40,195 bases of DNA from assembly GCA_016194585.1 (NCBI GenBank), contig JACQBG010000014.1, forward strand, positions 1 to 40,195, given 5' to 3'. Below the pieces are notes generated by a model that had not been told where the DNA came from, ran no database searches, and was given only the letters and a program-made list of their open reading frames with translations. This DNA is from Gemmatimonadota bacterium (lineage in GTDB: Bacteria; Gemmatimonadota; Gemmatimonadetes; Gemmatimonadales; Gemmatimonadaceae). The translations under genes and the position numbers were made by a program. Position 1 is the first letter of the stretch. Each line of letters begins with the position of its first letter. Below are positions 18,888-26,664 of this stretch, one piece after another.

Positions 18888-19253
18888 ATGCCGATCCTCC
18901 CGAGCGTCACCGCCCCGGAGCTCGTCGACCGCTTCCTCGAGCACACCCGTGGCCTCTCCCACGTCGCGGCCGCGCGCCTGTGGGGCGTGAACCCGAGTTA
19001 CATCCGGCAGCTCCGGCGCGGCAAGCGTCCGCAGCGCCTGCACACGGCGCATCGCTCGGCACTCGTCACCGCTGTCGAGCAGCTCGAGCGCGAGGCGACA
19101 CGCGCCCGCACCCCACAGCGCCGGGCGCGCACCGCCGACGGCCCGATCGCGTCGCGCGTGAAGGCCGCCGAACGACAGCTCGCCGAGCTGTCACGCGACA
19201 TGGTCGCGTTGATCGCGCAGCAGGACCGGCTCGCGCGCGAGCTCGCGCGGTGA
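18888..19253 (+). CDS. Small helix-turn-helix protein with C-terminal coiled coil, unrecognised
   Basis: 121 residues, no family I can name. Residues about 8-45 look like a helix-turn-helix (FLEHTRGLSHVAAARLWGV then NPSYIRQLRRGKRP), a pattern typical of DNA-contacting helices. The middle is Arg/Ala-rich. The last about 35 residues form an amphipathic helix (AAERQLAELSRDMVALIAQQ) that could dimerise. It may be a small DNA-binding regulator. The ATG at 18888 is chosen because the helix-turn-helix starts soon after; an ATG at 18834 in the same frame would add 18 low-complexity residues. GGAG lies about 9 bases upstream. It stands alone between the polyamine operon and the tiny membrane protein. 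Confidence 0.55.
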   Translation: MPILPSVTAPELVDRFLEHTRGLSHVAAARLWGVNPSYIRQLRRGKRPQRLHTAHRSALVTAVEQLEREATRARTPQRRARTADGPIASRVKAAERQLAELSRDMVALIAQQDRLARELAR

Positions 19254-19351
19254 GCTCCTCTCGTGCCGCCGGCGAGCGCATACCGGCTCGTCGGCGGCGG
19301 CGATGGACGGCCGTACCCTCAGGGTCGTAGACCGTTCGTGCGATAGTCCCT

Positions 19352-19365
19352 GACCGCGCGCGGTC
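19352..19365. repeat. Perfect 14-bp palindrome
   Basis: GACCGCGCGCGGTC reads the same on both strands. It lies in the 147-bp gap between the helix-turn-helix gene and the small membrane protein gene, 35 bases before the latter's ATG. It could be an operator for the neighbouring small regulator, but GC-rich DNA makes short palindromes common. Confidence 0.35.
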
Positions 19366-19400
19366 CGAGATTGCGGTCGTCCCCAACTCGAGACCGCACG

Positions 19401-19517
19401 ATGACCAAGAGCGTCAACCGCCTCCATACCCGCATCGTGATCGGCGGCGTCGTGCTGCTCGCCGCGTTCGTCGCCTGGATCTACCTGCTCGACGGCGGGA
19501 TGTACTTCGCGCGTTGA
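19401..19517 (+). CDS. Putative 38-residue single-pass membrane protein
   Basis: The frame from ATG encodes MTKSVNRLHTR, then a clean hydrophobic helix (IVIGGVVLLAAFVAWIYLL, residues 12-30), then a short polar tail (DGGMYFAR). The basic start and the single helix predict the N-terminus in the cytoplasm. No family is recognised. It is supported only by the sensible membrane topology and the ATG after a purine-containing leader; no promoter or strong ribosome site is evident. It could be a chance frame. Confidence 0.4.
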   Translation: MTKSVNRLHTRIVIGGVVLLAAFVAWIYLLDGGMYFAR

Positions 19518-19577
19518 ACGCGGCGGGCCCGGCGCACCCGGGCGAATCGGCGCAGGATCTCTTGCTTCACGCGCCCC

Positions 19578-20504
19578 TCATCCCACCATCGACTTCATCA
19601 CGAACCAGACGTTCGCCGGCCGCTCGGCGAGGCGCCGCATGTACCACGGGAACCAGCTCGTGCCGTAGCTGATCAGCGTCCGCACCGTCCGCCCTTCGGC
19701 GCGCAGCGCCTTCTGGTCGTTCTCGCGGATGCCGTACAGCATGTGGATCTCGTACGCCCCGTCGTTCACCCCGAGCGCGCGCGCCTTGTCGACCAGCCGC
19801 CGCAACAGCGGCACGTCGTGCGTGCCGAACACCGGCAGGCACTTCCCCTGCGCCGCCCCCTCGAGCATCCGCACGCTCAGCTCATAGAACGCGCGATCCG
19901 TATCCGCCTTCGCGGGGAAGGCGATCGCCGCCGGCTCGGCGTACGCCCCTTTCACCAGGCGGATCGCCGGGCCGATCGGGAGCAGCGCCTCGAGATCGGC
20001 CGGCGTGCGCCGCAGGTACGCCTGCAGGCAGATCCCCACCTTCTCGTGCTTCGCCCGCAGTCCGCGGTACAGCGCGAGCGTGCGGTCGACGTACGAGGAA
20101 TCCTCCATATCGATGAAGAAATACGTCCCCGTCGCCTCCGCCTTCTGGGCGAGCGTCTCGCAGTGCGCGAGACACGCCGATTCCGACAGGTCGAGCCCGA
20201 GTTGCGTCGGCTTCACCGAGACGTGCCCCGGCACGCGTCGCGCCGCCACCTGGTCGAAGAACCACAGATAGTGATCGCGCACCGCTTCGGCATCGGCGAG
20301 CGACGTGAGATTCTCGCCGAGCTTCGTGAACACGGTGCCCCGCCCCTCGGCGGCGAGCTTGAGTCCCGCGTCGAGCGCATCCTCGGGCGCCTCGCCGGGC
20401 ATGAACCGCTTCGTCGCGCGCTTCACGAACGCGCGGTGCGTGGCTTGATGATTGAGGAACGCGCTCTTCGAGGCGCGCAGCAGGAGGGCACGGGCGATGG
20501 ACAC
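19578..20504 (-). CDS. Proline dehydrogenase (stand-alone PRODH)
   Basis: 308 residues, the size of monofunctional proline dehydrogenases. The FAD-binding TIM barrel shows VSVKPTQLGLDLS, the FFIDMEDSSY strand, RLVKGAYAEP, YEIHMLYGIR near residue 245, and YMRRLAERPANVWFVMKSM at the C-terminus; the last contains the paired Arg residues that bind proline. The enzyme oxidises L-proline to pyrroline-5-carboxylate and passes electrons to quinone at the membrane. No P5C dehydrogenase is in the window. The start is GTG at 20504, after which family similarity begins; there is no earlier ATG in a sensible position. It is the last gene of a long minus-strand run, 29 bp after the Gfo/Idh gene. Confidence 0.93.
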   Translation of the reverse strand: MSIARALLLRASKSAFLNHQATHRAFVKRATKRFMPGEAPEDALDAGLKLAAEGRGTVFTKLGENLTSLADAEAVRDHYLWFFDQVAARRVPGHVSVKPTQLGLDLSESACLAHCETLAQKAEATGTYFFIDMEDSSYVDRTLALYRGLRAKHEKVGICLQAYLRRTPADLEALLPIGPAIRLVKGAYAEPAAIAFPAKADTDRAFYELSVRMLEGAAQGKCLPVFGTHDVPLLRRLVDKARALGVNDGAYEIHMLYGIRENDQKALRAEGRTVRTLISYGTSWFPWYMRRLAERPANVWFVMKSMVG

Positions 20505-20533
20505 GGGTGGGAGTCCTGTGGTTCGGCGTTCGG

Positions 20534-21766
20534 TTACGGCTTCCAGGTGCCCTGCGCGACTTTCGGCACGAACGTGTCGAGGCCACGGGGCGGGAACGGG
20601 AGCGTCTTGCCCTGCTCGGCGCTCTGGTAGGCGGTCATCAGCACGCGCACGACGTCGAGGCCGTCGTCCCACGTGAGCAACGGCGGCTCCTTGCCGAGGA
20701 ACGCCCGCACGAAATGGCGGTCCTCGTTGGTGTAGCCGTAGGCGGCGTACTCCTCCGGCACGACGGGCATCACCCCCTGCTCGGCGTTCTGCTTCTCGAC
20801 GAGGTCCTCGCCGGCGCGCCCCGTCACCTCGCGGCTGAAGAACAAGTTCAGCCCACTGTCGAGCGAGTTCCACTTCATCGAGTACTCGGGACCGAGCAGT
20901 TCCGCCGACAGACGCAGCCCCGCGCCGACGAAGCTCCAGCTCGTGCTCGCCTCGCCGATGGCGATCCCCTCCGGCGTCTCGAAGTCGATCGTCACGCTCG
21001 CGAAATCCTCCGACGGGTGCTTCGTGTAGTCGGCCCCCATCGTCTTCTTCAGTTGCTTCGCGTACTTCGGGCGCGACCACTTGAGCGACGCGATGTGCCC
21101 CGTGATGCGCACCGGCTTCACCGACTCGCGCGCCTCGCCGGGCTTGGTGAGCAGATGGCGCACGACGAGCGCCGAGTGGCACATCATGTCGTTGAGCACG
21201 CCGCCTCCCTGCAGGCGGCCGTTCCAGAACCAGGGCATGTGCGGCCCGCTGTGCTCCTCGGCGGCACGCGCCAGATACGGGCGCCCCGTCGTCGCCGCCC
21301 CGCGCGCCCAGATGAGCGCGCGCCCCGCTTCGATATGCGGCGCGAACAGCTGGTTCTCGAGGTAGCCCGTCGCGAGTCCGACGCTCTTCACCAGCTTCGT
21401 GATGTACAGCGCCTCCTTCACGTTGCGCGCCAGCGGTTTCTCGCAGGCGATCCCCTTGAGTGTCCCCTTCCCGCTCTTGATGGCGCTGACGATCTCCTCG
21501 ACGTTCTCGATGCGCGCCTGGTTCGGTCCGGTGAGCCAGATCGCGTCGATCGACGGATCGGCGACCATCTCGGTGATCGACTTGAATGCCTTCGCGGCGC
21601 CGATGTCGAGCGACCTCGCGAGCGCGGCCGCCGACTCCGCGTTCTTCGCGTTCGGGCTCCACACGCCGAGCACCTCGGCGTCGCGCACGCCGCGCCAGCC
21701 GAGCATGTGGAACCGCGCGTTGAAGCCGCTGCCGATGAAGCCGACGCCGAGTCGTGGGGAAGCCAT
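20534..21766 (-). CDS. Gfo/Idh/MocA family NAD(P)-dependent oxidoreductase
   Basis: 410 residues. The N-terminal Rossmann domain starts GVGFIGSGFNARFHMLG. The EKP motif (GIACEKPLARNVKEA, about residue 113), whose lysine is catalytic in the family, is intact. The C-terminal alpha/beta domain has GGGVLNDMMCHSALVVRHLL, which holds the conserved His. These enzymes oxidise or reduce sugars, inositols and related polyols or keto-sugars. It lacks the Tat signal seen in many relatives, so it is cytoplasmic. It sits between an amidohydrolase and proline dehydrogenase on the same strand, but a role in the keto-sugar chemistry encoded elsewhere in the window is possible. The substrate cannot be read. 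Confidence 0.92.
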   Translation of the reverse strand: MASPRLGVGFIGSGFNARFHMLGWRGVRDAEVLGVWSPNAKNAESAAALARSLDIGAAKAFKSITEMVADPSIDAIWLTGPNQARIENVEEIVSAIKSGKGTLKGIACEKPLARNVKEALYITKLVKSVGLATGYLENQLFAPHIEAGRALIWARGAATTGRPYLARAAEEHSGPHMPWFWNGRLQGGGVLNDMMCHSALVVRHLLTKPGEARESVKPVRITGHIASLKWSRPKYAKQLKKTMGADYTKHPSEDFASVTIDFETPEGIAIGEASTSWSFVGAGLRLSAELLGPEYSMKWNSLDSGLNLFFSREVTGRAGEDLVEKQNAEQGVMPVVPEEYAAYGYTNEDRHFVRAFLGKEPPLLTWDDGLDVVRVLMTAYQSAEQGKTLPFPPRGLDTFVPKVAQGTWKP

Positions 21767-21799
21767 GTGGATCGTGGGGTGGAGGAGTGACGTGTGCGA

Positions 21800-23221
21800 C
21801 TAGAAGAGCCCGACCTTGCCCTTCACCGACGCGATGAGCTTCGCCGGGTCGTAGGCGACGCCCTGCCTGAAAACTAGCTCCACGTTGCGCAGGTCCGCGA
21901 TGTGCGCCGACGGGTCGCCGGCGATCACGACGAGGTCGGCCTGCTTGCCCACCGCGAGCGAGCCCACGCGGTCGTTACGCTTCAGATACGTCGCACCGTT
22001 GAGCGTGCCCACGCGGATCGCCTCGAGCGGCGTGAGTCCCGCGTCGACGAGCAACTCCAGCGCGCGCTGGTCCGAGTAACCGGGGATCACCCCGCCGCCA
22101 CCCGTGGGGTCGGTGCCGGCGACGAGCAGCCCGCCGGCGCGGAAGAATGCCACCTCCATCGCCCCGGCCTTCGGGAAGAGCGTCGCCCACACGCTCGACG
22201 GATTGCGCTGCGCCGCCGCGTACCGCTGCTCGAACTGCTCCTTGAGCTGCGGCGTGAGCACGTCCTGTCCCGGCGGCATCGGGTGTCCGGGGGTGAACGT
22301 CTCGAAGATCGTGAGTGTCGAGGTGAGCGCGACCTTGCGGCGCACGAGGTCGGCGACGAGCGACGTGAAAGGCTCCCCCTTGGGGTCGACCGCGATGAGC
22401 GACGCCTGCACCTTGGCCTGAGCCGGACACTCGTCGGGCTTCTTGTCGGCGACGAAGTCACTCGACGCGAGGAACCCGTGCTCGAGGTCGTCGATGCCCG
22501 CCGAGGCGGCCTCGCGATACGTCACCGAGCAGAGGTGCCCGGTGATCTTGTAGCCGCGCGCGTGCGCCGCGACCGCGGCCGCGTGCAGCTCGGCGCGCGT
22601 GATGTGCATGTACGCCTTGTACGACGTGGCACCCTCGTCGGCCCAGAAGTTCACTTCGCGCGTCGCGTCGGCGGCGTTCTTGAGTTCGCGCACCTGGCCG
22701 AGGCCGAGCCCCGGTCCCTCGAGGTACGGGGCGGTCGCGTCGAGCCACGGCCCCGGCTTCTGTCCCGCGTCGATGGCGCGCTTGATGGCGAGCTCGCCGT
22801 AGCCGTTCATGTTGCCGCCGGTGCGCATCGACGTCACGCCGCCGGCGAGGTAGAGTCGCGTGAAGCTCTCGGCAAGATTGCCGTACACGCCGGGGCCGGT
22901 GGGGTAGAACAGGTGCTCGTGCACCATCACGAGCCCCGGGATGACGCTCTTGCCGGCGAGGTCCATCACCAGCGCGCCGGCGGGGATGGCGACCGTGCCG
23001 TCGTCCCCGAGCGCGGCGATCGTGCCGTCGCGCAGCACCAGCGTCTGATTCGACTTCGGCGCGGCGCCGGTGCCGTCGATCACGCGGGCGTGCGTGAGCG
23101 CGATGAGATTCGAATCCGTTCGAACGTACGTTCGAACATTGGCTGATAGCGCGGGGCGCTGGGCGCGTGCCGGGCCGGCCAGTGCCGCCGCGAAGGCTGC
23201 GAACTGCAACGACCTTCTCAC
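21800..23221 (-). CDS. Exported amidohydrolase (imidazolonepropionase-like)
   Basis: 473 residues with a signal peptide directly after the GTG start (RRSLQFAAFAAALAGPARAQ). The metal-dependent amidohydrolase body follows: HEH in VMVHEHLFYPTG, Lys in TSYKAYMHITRAEL, His in GYKITGHLC and in DDLEHGF, and Asp in LVAGTDPTGGG, then the C-terminal small domain (VGSLAVGKQADLVVIAGDP). It probably hydrolyses a cyclic amide or peptide-like bond in the periplasm. The GTG at 23221 lies at the base of a long repeat hairpin and no Shine-Dalgarno sequence is visible, so initiation here may be weak or structured. A 20-bp perfect palindrome lies inside the coding region at 23118-23137. Confidence 0.87.
   Translation of the reverse strand: MRRSLQFAAFAAALAGPARAQRPALSANVRTYVRTDSNLIALTHARVIDGTGAAPKSNQTLVLRDGTIAALGDDGTVAIPAGALVMDLAGKSVIPGLVMVHEHLFYPTGPGVYGNLAESFTRLYLAGGVTSMRTGGNMNGYGELAIKRAIDAGQKPGPWLDATAPYLEGPGLGLGQVRELKNAADATREVNFWADEGATSYKAYMHITRAELHAAAVAAHARGYKITGHLCSVTYREAASAGIDDLEHGFLASSDFVADKKPDECPAQAKVQASLIAVDPKGEPFTSLVADLVRRKVALTSTLTIFETFTPGHPMPPGQDVLTPQLKEQFEQRYAAAQRNPSSVWATLFPKAGAMEVAFFRAGGLLVAGTDPTGGGGVIPGYSDQRALELLVDAGLTPLEAIRVGTLNGATYLKRNDRVGSLAVGKQADLVVIAGDPSAHIADLRNVELVFRQGVAYDPAKLIASVKGKVGLF
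23118..23137. repeat. Perfect 20-bp palindrome inside the amidohydrolase gene
   Basis: GTTCGAACGTACGTTCGAAC is identical to its reverse complement and AT-richer than its surroundings. It encodes NVRTYVRT just after the signal peptide cleavage site. It could be a protein-binding site or a chance result of repeated Val-Arg-Thr codons. Confidence 0.6.
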
Positions 23222-23297
23222 CGCAGAGGACGCGGAGGACGCTGAGGACTTCAAATGCCGGCCTGAAGTCCTCCGCGTCCTCTGCGTCCTCTGCGGT
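23220..23297. repeat. GAGGACGC-type inverted repeat (copy 1)
   Basis: Two 34-bp arms (23220-23253 and 23264-23297) differ at only two positions and enclose a 10-base loop. Each arm is built of 9-base units of the form GAGGACGCN, which on one strand read Glu-Asp-Ala. It lies between the acetamidase stop (23320) and the amidohydrolase start. It could act as an intergenic terminator or an mRNA-stabilising stem. Purine-rich repeats of this kind are scattered in several phyla and often read into the ends of proteins. The second copy lies at 24330-24469. Confidence 0.85.
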
Positions 23298-23319
23298 AGA
23301 CCCCCTCCCACTGTAGTCC

Positions 23320-24492
23320 TCACTTCCGCGCCCCGGCCAGCACCGACTTCGCGATCATCATGTGCACTCCCACGTTGCCGTCCACGAGCTGCGTGATGTG
23401 CAGGTCCGCCGCCATCGACGCGGCCTGGTACGCCTCGGTCTGCGTGATCCCCTTCGTCTCCATCAGGAACTTCACCATCTGCCGTATCGCCACCTGCGTA
23501 GCCACGGTGAGACTCGTGTCGGTCCCCATCACGATCCAGTGCGTGGGGGTCTCGATGCGCGGCCAGTCGAGCTTCATGTCCTTGCGCACGACGAGCTGGA
23601 TGCGGCCGCGGAGGTCGGTCTCGATGGCCGTCTGGTCCACCTCGCCGTCGCCCTGCGCGGCGTGGCCGTCGCCGATCTCGAGCAGCGCGCCCTTCGTGAA
23701 GACGGGCACGTAGAGCGTCGTACCGGCGACGAGCTCGCGGTTGTCCATGTTCCCCGCGTGCGGGCCGGGTGGATTGCTGCTCACGCGGCCGAGCGAGGCG
23801 GCCGGCGCGACGCCCATCGAGCCCCAGAACGGCCGCAGCGGCACGACGATCCCCGGCGCGACCTCGGCGGTCATCCGCTGCCGGTCGAGCGCGATGAGGC
23901 GGCTGCCGCGCACCTCGCACAGCTCGCGGAGGAAGCCGCTGCAGCCGTTGTAGCCGTAGGCGAGCGGGAGCGTGATCGACTGGATGCGCACCTCGAGCAC
24001 GTCGCCCGAGTCGGCGCCTTCGACATAGATGGGGCCGGTGAGGATGTGGCCGCCGGGCCCCTTCAGCGAGCCGGTGTCCTGCGCGACGATGTCGCGGAGG
24101 TCCTGCGGCACGTCGGCCGGCTTCACTCCCATCCGCTCGAGGCCGACGGGGGTGTTGGTGAGCATCGTCTCGACGTCGACGATGTCGCCGTTCTTCACGC
24201 GCAGCGCGGGTTTCGCTTCGGACCAGTAATAGCCGTAGGCGACGGTGGCCGGCGTGGCGGGGAGCTGGTGGACGGTCGGCGACTGCGCGGCGAGTGGGGC
24301 GGAGACAAGAGCGGCGAGCAACAGCAATTCTACCGCGGAGGACGCAGAGGACGCAGAGGACTGCAAGTACTTGTACGTGCGGTCCTTCGTGCCCTCCGTG
24401 TCCTCCGTGGTGAAAGCCGTTGCCGTTGCCGTTGCCTCTGCGTCCTCCGCGTCCTCTGCGGTAGAATTCGCAGTCGTCTCGAACCTCCTCAC
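23320..24492 (-). CDS. Acetamidase/formamidase family protein with a repeat-encoded insert in its signal peptide
   Basis: 390 residues from GTG. The body, residues about 70-390, matches the FmdA/AmdA family: GPIYVEGADSGDVLEVRI, PHAGNMDNRELVAGTTLYVP, FTKGALLEIGDGHAAQGDGE and the C-terminal ETKGITQTEAYQAASMAADL. These enzymes release ammonia from short amides. The GTG at 24492 overlaps the peptidase stop by 4 bp (GTGA), a strong sign of the real start. It begins MRRFETTA, but the hydrophobic signal core (LLLLAALVSAPLAAQ) appears only at residues 56-70. In between are about 46 residues encoded by a repeat (TAEDAEDAE ... SSASSASSAV). A TTG at residue 56 is an alternative start giving a very short signal. 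Export may be impaired. Confidence 0.85.
   Translation of the reverse strand: MRRFETTANSTAEDAEDAEATATATAFTTEDTEGTKDRTYKYLQSSASSASSAVELLLLAALVSAPLAAQSPTVHQLPATPATVAYGYYWSEAKPALRVKNGDIVDVETMLTNTPVGLERMGVKPADVPQDLRDIVAQDTGSLKGPGGHILTGPIYVEGADSGDVLEVRIQSITLPLAYGYNGCSGFLRELCEVRGSRLIALDRQRMTAEVAPGIVVPLRPFWGSMGVAPAASLGRVSSNPPGPHAGNMDNRELVAGTTLYVPVFTKGALLEIGDGHAAQGDGEVDQTAIETDLRGRIQLVVRKDMKLDWPRIETPTHWIVMGTDTSLTVATQVAIRQMVKFLMETKGITQTEAYQAASMAADLHITQLVDGNVGVHMMIAKSVLAGARK
24330..24469. repeat. Composite GAGGACGC-type inverted repeat (copy 2), read through in the acetamidase gene
   Basis: The outer arms run GAATTCTACCGCAGAGGACG and its near mirror CCGCGGTAGAATT, each about 34 bp with two mismatches, and are bounded by GAATT on both sides. 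The inside carries a second repeat type (CACCACGGAGGACACGGAGG, complement of about 24391-24411) and three GTTGCC hexamers (24416-24434). The distance between the two GAATT boundaries is 139 bp, not a multiple of 3, yet the present reading frame stays open across the whole element. Confidence 0.85.
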
Positions 24493-26489
24493 GGCTTCAC
24501 TCCCGACTGTCGTGTCCATGTGTTGTCGTTCGGGTTCCGGTCCGGGAACCGCCGCATCGGGTCGAGCGTGATCGATTCGATCGTGCGCCCGCCGAAATCG
24601 AGCACGGCCTTGTAGCTCTTGCTGCCGTTGAACCAGACGTCCACCGGCCAGGTGACGACCGCCGTCGTCGGGTCGGTCATGACGGCGTTCTTCATCGGCG
24701 CGATCGCCGGGCCATCGGGCGCGAACTGCACCTTGAGCACGATCGGCGACGGCATCTGCCCGTCCTGCCGCACCGTCACGGTCGTGCGCGTACCGCTCGT
24801 CGTGACGCCGGCGATGGAGCCATCGACGCTCTCCGTCGTGAACAGCCAGTAGTTCCAGAACCAGCCGAGCTCGCTCGCATGGTTCTTGAGCGCGTTGCTC
24901 ATGAAGAAGACGTAGTCCCACGGCGACGGGTGCTTGAACATCCAGGCGCGCGCCCACTCGCGGTGCGCGCGCTGCACGGCGCTGTCGCCGACGATGCCGC
25001 CGAGCATCGACAACATCATGGGCGTCTTGCTGTACGTCGTGAATCCGTAGAACTGCGGACCGTCGTAGTTCGCGTTCCACATCATCGGCGGCTCGGCTTC
25101 TTCGCCGCTGACGCGCCCGTAGCTCTGCCCCGGGCCGTCGAGGTTGGCGGGACGCGCGGCACGGTCGGCCGCCGAGAGGATGTTCATGTACTGGTTGAAC
25201 CCCTCGTCCATCCAGCCGTACCAGGTCTCGTTGTTGCTGACCGTCATCGGCCACCACTGATGACCGGTCTCGTGGTCGGCGGCGCCGCGATTGGAGTTGA
25301 TCACCATCGGGTACTCCATGCCGGCGCTGGGCCCGTCCTGCAGCGTGAGTTGCGGGAACTGGTAGGGGAACCATTGCTTCGAGTAGAACTCGAGGGCGTG
25401 GCGCGCGATCTGTCCGGCGTCGGCGTAGAGCGCCGAATCGCCCGGGAGGTAGTACATGTTGACCGGCAAGGCGCCCTTGGTCGGGATGGTCGCGCGCGTC
25501 GCCTTCCACACGAACTTCTTCGCGGTGGCCCAGGCGAAGTCGTTGACGGTGTCGGCGACGAAGTGCCACACCAGCCGGTCGCCGGCGGCTGTGGCTCTCC
25601 CCGGTCCGATCTCGTCTGGCCCGACGATCGTGCGCACCTCGTCCGATTCGAGCACGTGCGTGAGCCGCTCACGTGCCGCGGGGGTGAGCACGTCCTTGGC
25701 ATTCTGCAGCACGCCGGTGCCACTCACGATCCACCCCGCCGGGACGTCGATCTTCACGTCGAAGCGGCCGAAGTTGTTGTAGAACTCCGAAGGGCCGAGG
25801 TACAGCTCGGGATCCCAGCCGCGCAGGTCGTCGTACATGGCGACGCGCGGATACCACTGCGTGGGCTGGTAGAGCGTGTCGGCCCAGCGCTGCGTCATGC
25901 GGTGGGCGACGCCCGGACCGCCGGGCACCTTGTGGCTCCACGCGATCTCGAGCGTCGCGCGCCCATGCGCGGGGATCGGCTTGGCGAGCTCGATCGTCGC
26001 GCGCGTGGTCGCGAGTCCGCTCACGCGGTTCTCCGAGGGAGCCGGCGGCGGCGCGCCGCGGGCGCCCCGGGCCGCGGGCGCCGGCGAGAGGTTCACCGGC
26101 TGTCCATCGACGCTCATGCGCGAGATGGCGAATCCGTCGGTGAGCTCGGCGGGCACCCACGGCACGGCGCGCGGCACGTTGAACAGGAACATGTTCATGT
26201 CGAGGCGCAGGACGATCGTCCGCAGCTCGTCGGGGCTGTTGTTCTGCAGCGCGATCGTCTCGTGCCCCGAGATGCGCGAAGTGGCCGGGTCGAGCCGCGC
26301 GTCGATCGTGTAATCGGTGCGCAGCTGCCAGTACTTGCTGGTGGGACGCCCGGTCGAATCGCGCGTCCCCGCCGCGAGCGCCTTGCGCATGATGTTCGTG
26401 ATCGGCACGTCGCGCCGGATGGCGCGCTCCGGCGCCTGCGCCAACACGAGAACCGGGACGAGCGACGCGAGGAGCAGTGTGCGAGTCAT
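24489..26489 (-). CDS. Exported M1 family metallopeptidase (first of two)
   Basis: 666 residues with a signal peptide (MTRTLLLASLVPVLVLAQA). The zinc site is intact: HETGH at residues 406-410 and the third ligand Glu429 in WYGWMDEG, the gluzincin spacing HExxH-x18-E. The upstream substrate motif is GMEYPMV rather than the classical GxMEN, common in this branch of M1 relatives. A Pro/Ala-rich insert (about residues 150-170) lies in the N-terminal beta domain. It probably trims peptides in the periplasm. The ATG at 26489 is chosen for the signal peptide. The stop overlaps the acetamidase start by 4 bp, so the two are coupled. A hairpin lies upstream between it and the second M1 gene. Confidence 0.92.
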   Translation of the reverse strand: MTRTLLLASLVPVLVLAQAPERAIRRDVPITNIMRKALAAGTRDSTGRPTSKYWQLRTDYTIDARLDPATSRISGHETIALQNNSPDELRTIVLRLDMNMFLFNVPRAVPWVPAELTDGFAISRMSVDGQPVNLSPAPAARGARGAPPPAPSENRVSGLATTRATIELAKPIPAHGRATLEIAWSHKVPGGPGVAHRMTQRWADTLYQPTQWYPRVAMYDDLRGWDPELYLGPSEFYNNFGRFDVKIDVPAGWIVSGTGVLQNAKDVLTPAARERLTHVLESDEVRTIVGPDEIGPGRATAAGDRLVWHFVADTVNDFAWATAKKFVWKATRATIPTKGALPVNMYYLPGDSALYADAGQIARHALEFYSKQWFPYQFPQLTLQDGPSAGMEYPMVINSNRGAADHETGHQWWPMTVSNNETWYGWMDEGFNQYMNILSAADRAARPANLDGPGQSYGRVSGEEAEPPMMWNANYDGPQFYGFTTYSKTPMMLSMLGGIVGDSAVQRAHREWARAWMFKHPSPWDYVFFMSNALKNHASELGWFWNYWLFTTESVDGSIAGVTTSGTRTTVTVRQDGQMPSPIVLKVQFAPDGPAIAPMKNAVMTDPTTAVVTWPVDVWFNGSKSYKAVLDFGGRTIESITLDPMRRFPDRNPNDNTWTRQSGVKP

Positions 26490-26590
26490 AGATGTTTTCC
26501 CGCTACGGGCACGTGATTCGTTTTGGACCGCGTTTTCGACGTGCTGTTCGATTTTCACTCGAAGCGTCCGCCCCGGCGAATCTCCGGGGT

Positions 26591-26624
26591 GATCAGATCG
26601 GATCAGTTCCGATCCGTTCTGATC
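26591..26624. terminator. Inverted repeat between the two M1 peptidase genes
   Basis: Arms GATCAGATCGGATC (26591-26604) and GATCCGTTCTGATC (26611-26624) pair with one mismatch around a 6-base loop. It lies 40 bases after the stop of the downstream-reading M1 gene at 26665, so it may end or attenuate that transcript. No T-run follows. GTTCCGATCCGT (26606-26617) also occurs in the long palindrome at 36554-36705, so this may be a remnant of that element. Confidence 0.5.
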
Positions 26625-26664
26625 GGCGGCGCAGCCGCCCCCCGCCGTTCCTCCCACTCCGACC

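Noticed and set aside
23220-24469. CRISPR array from the repeated GAGGACGC units
   Set aside because: The units are contiguous 9-base steps in inverted arms, without spacers of constant length. No cas gene is nearby.
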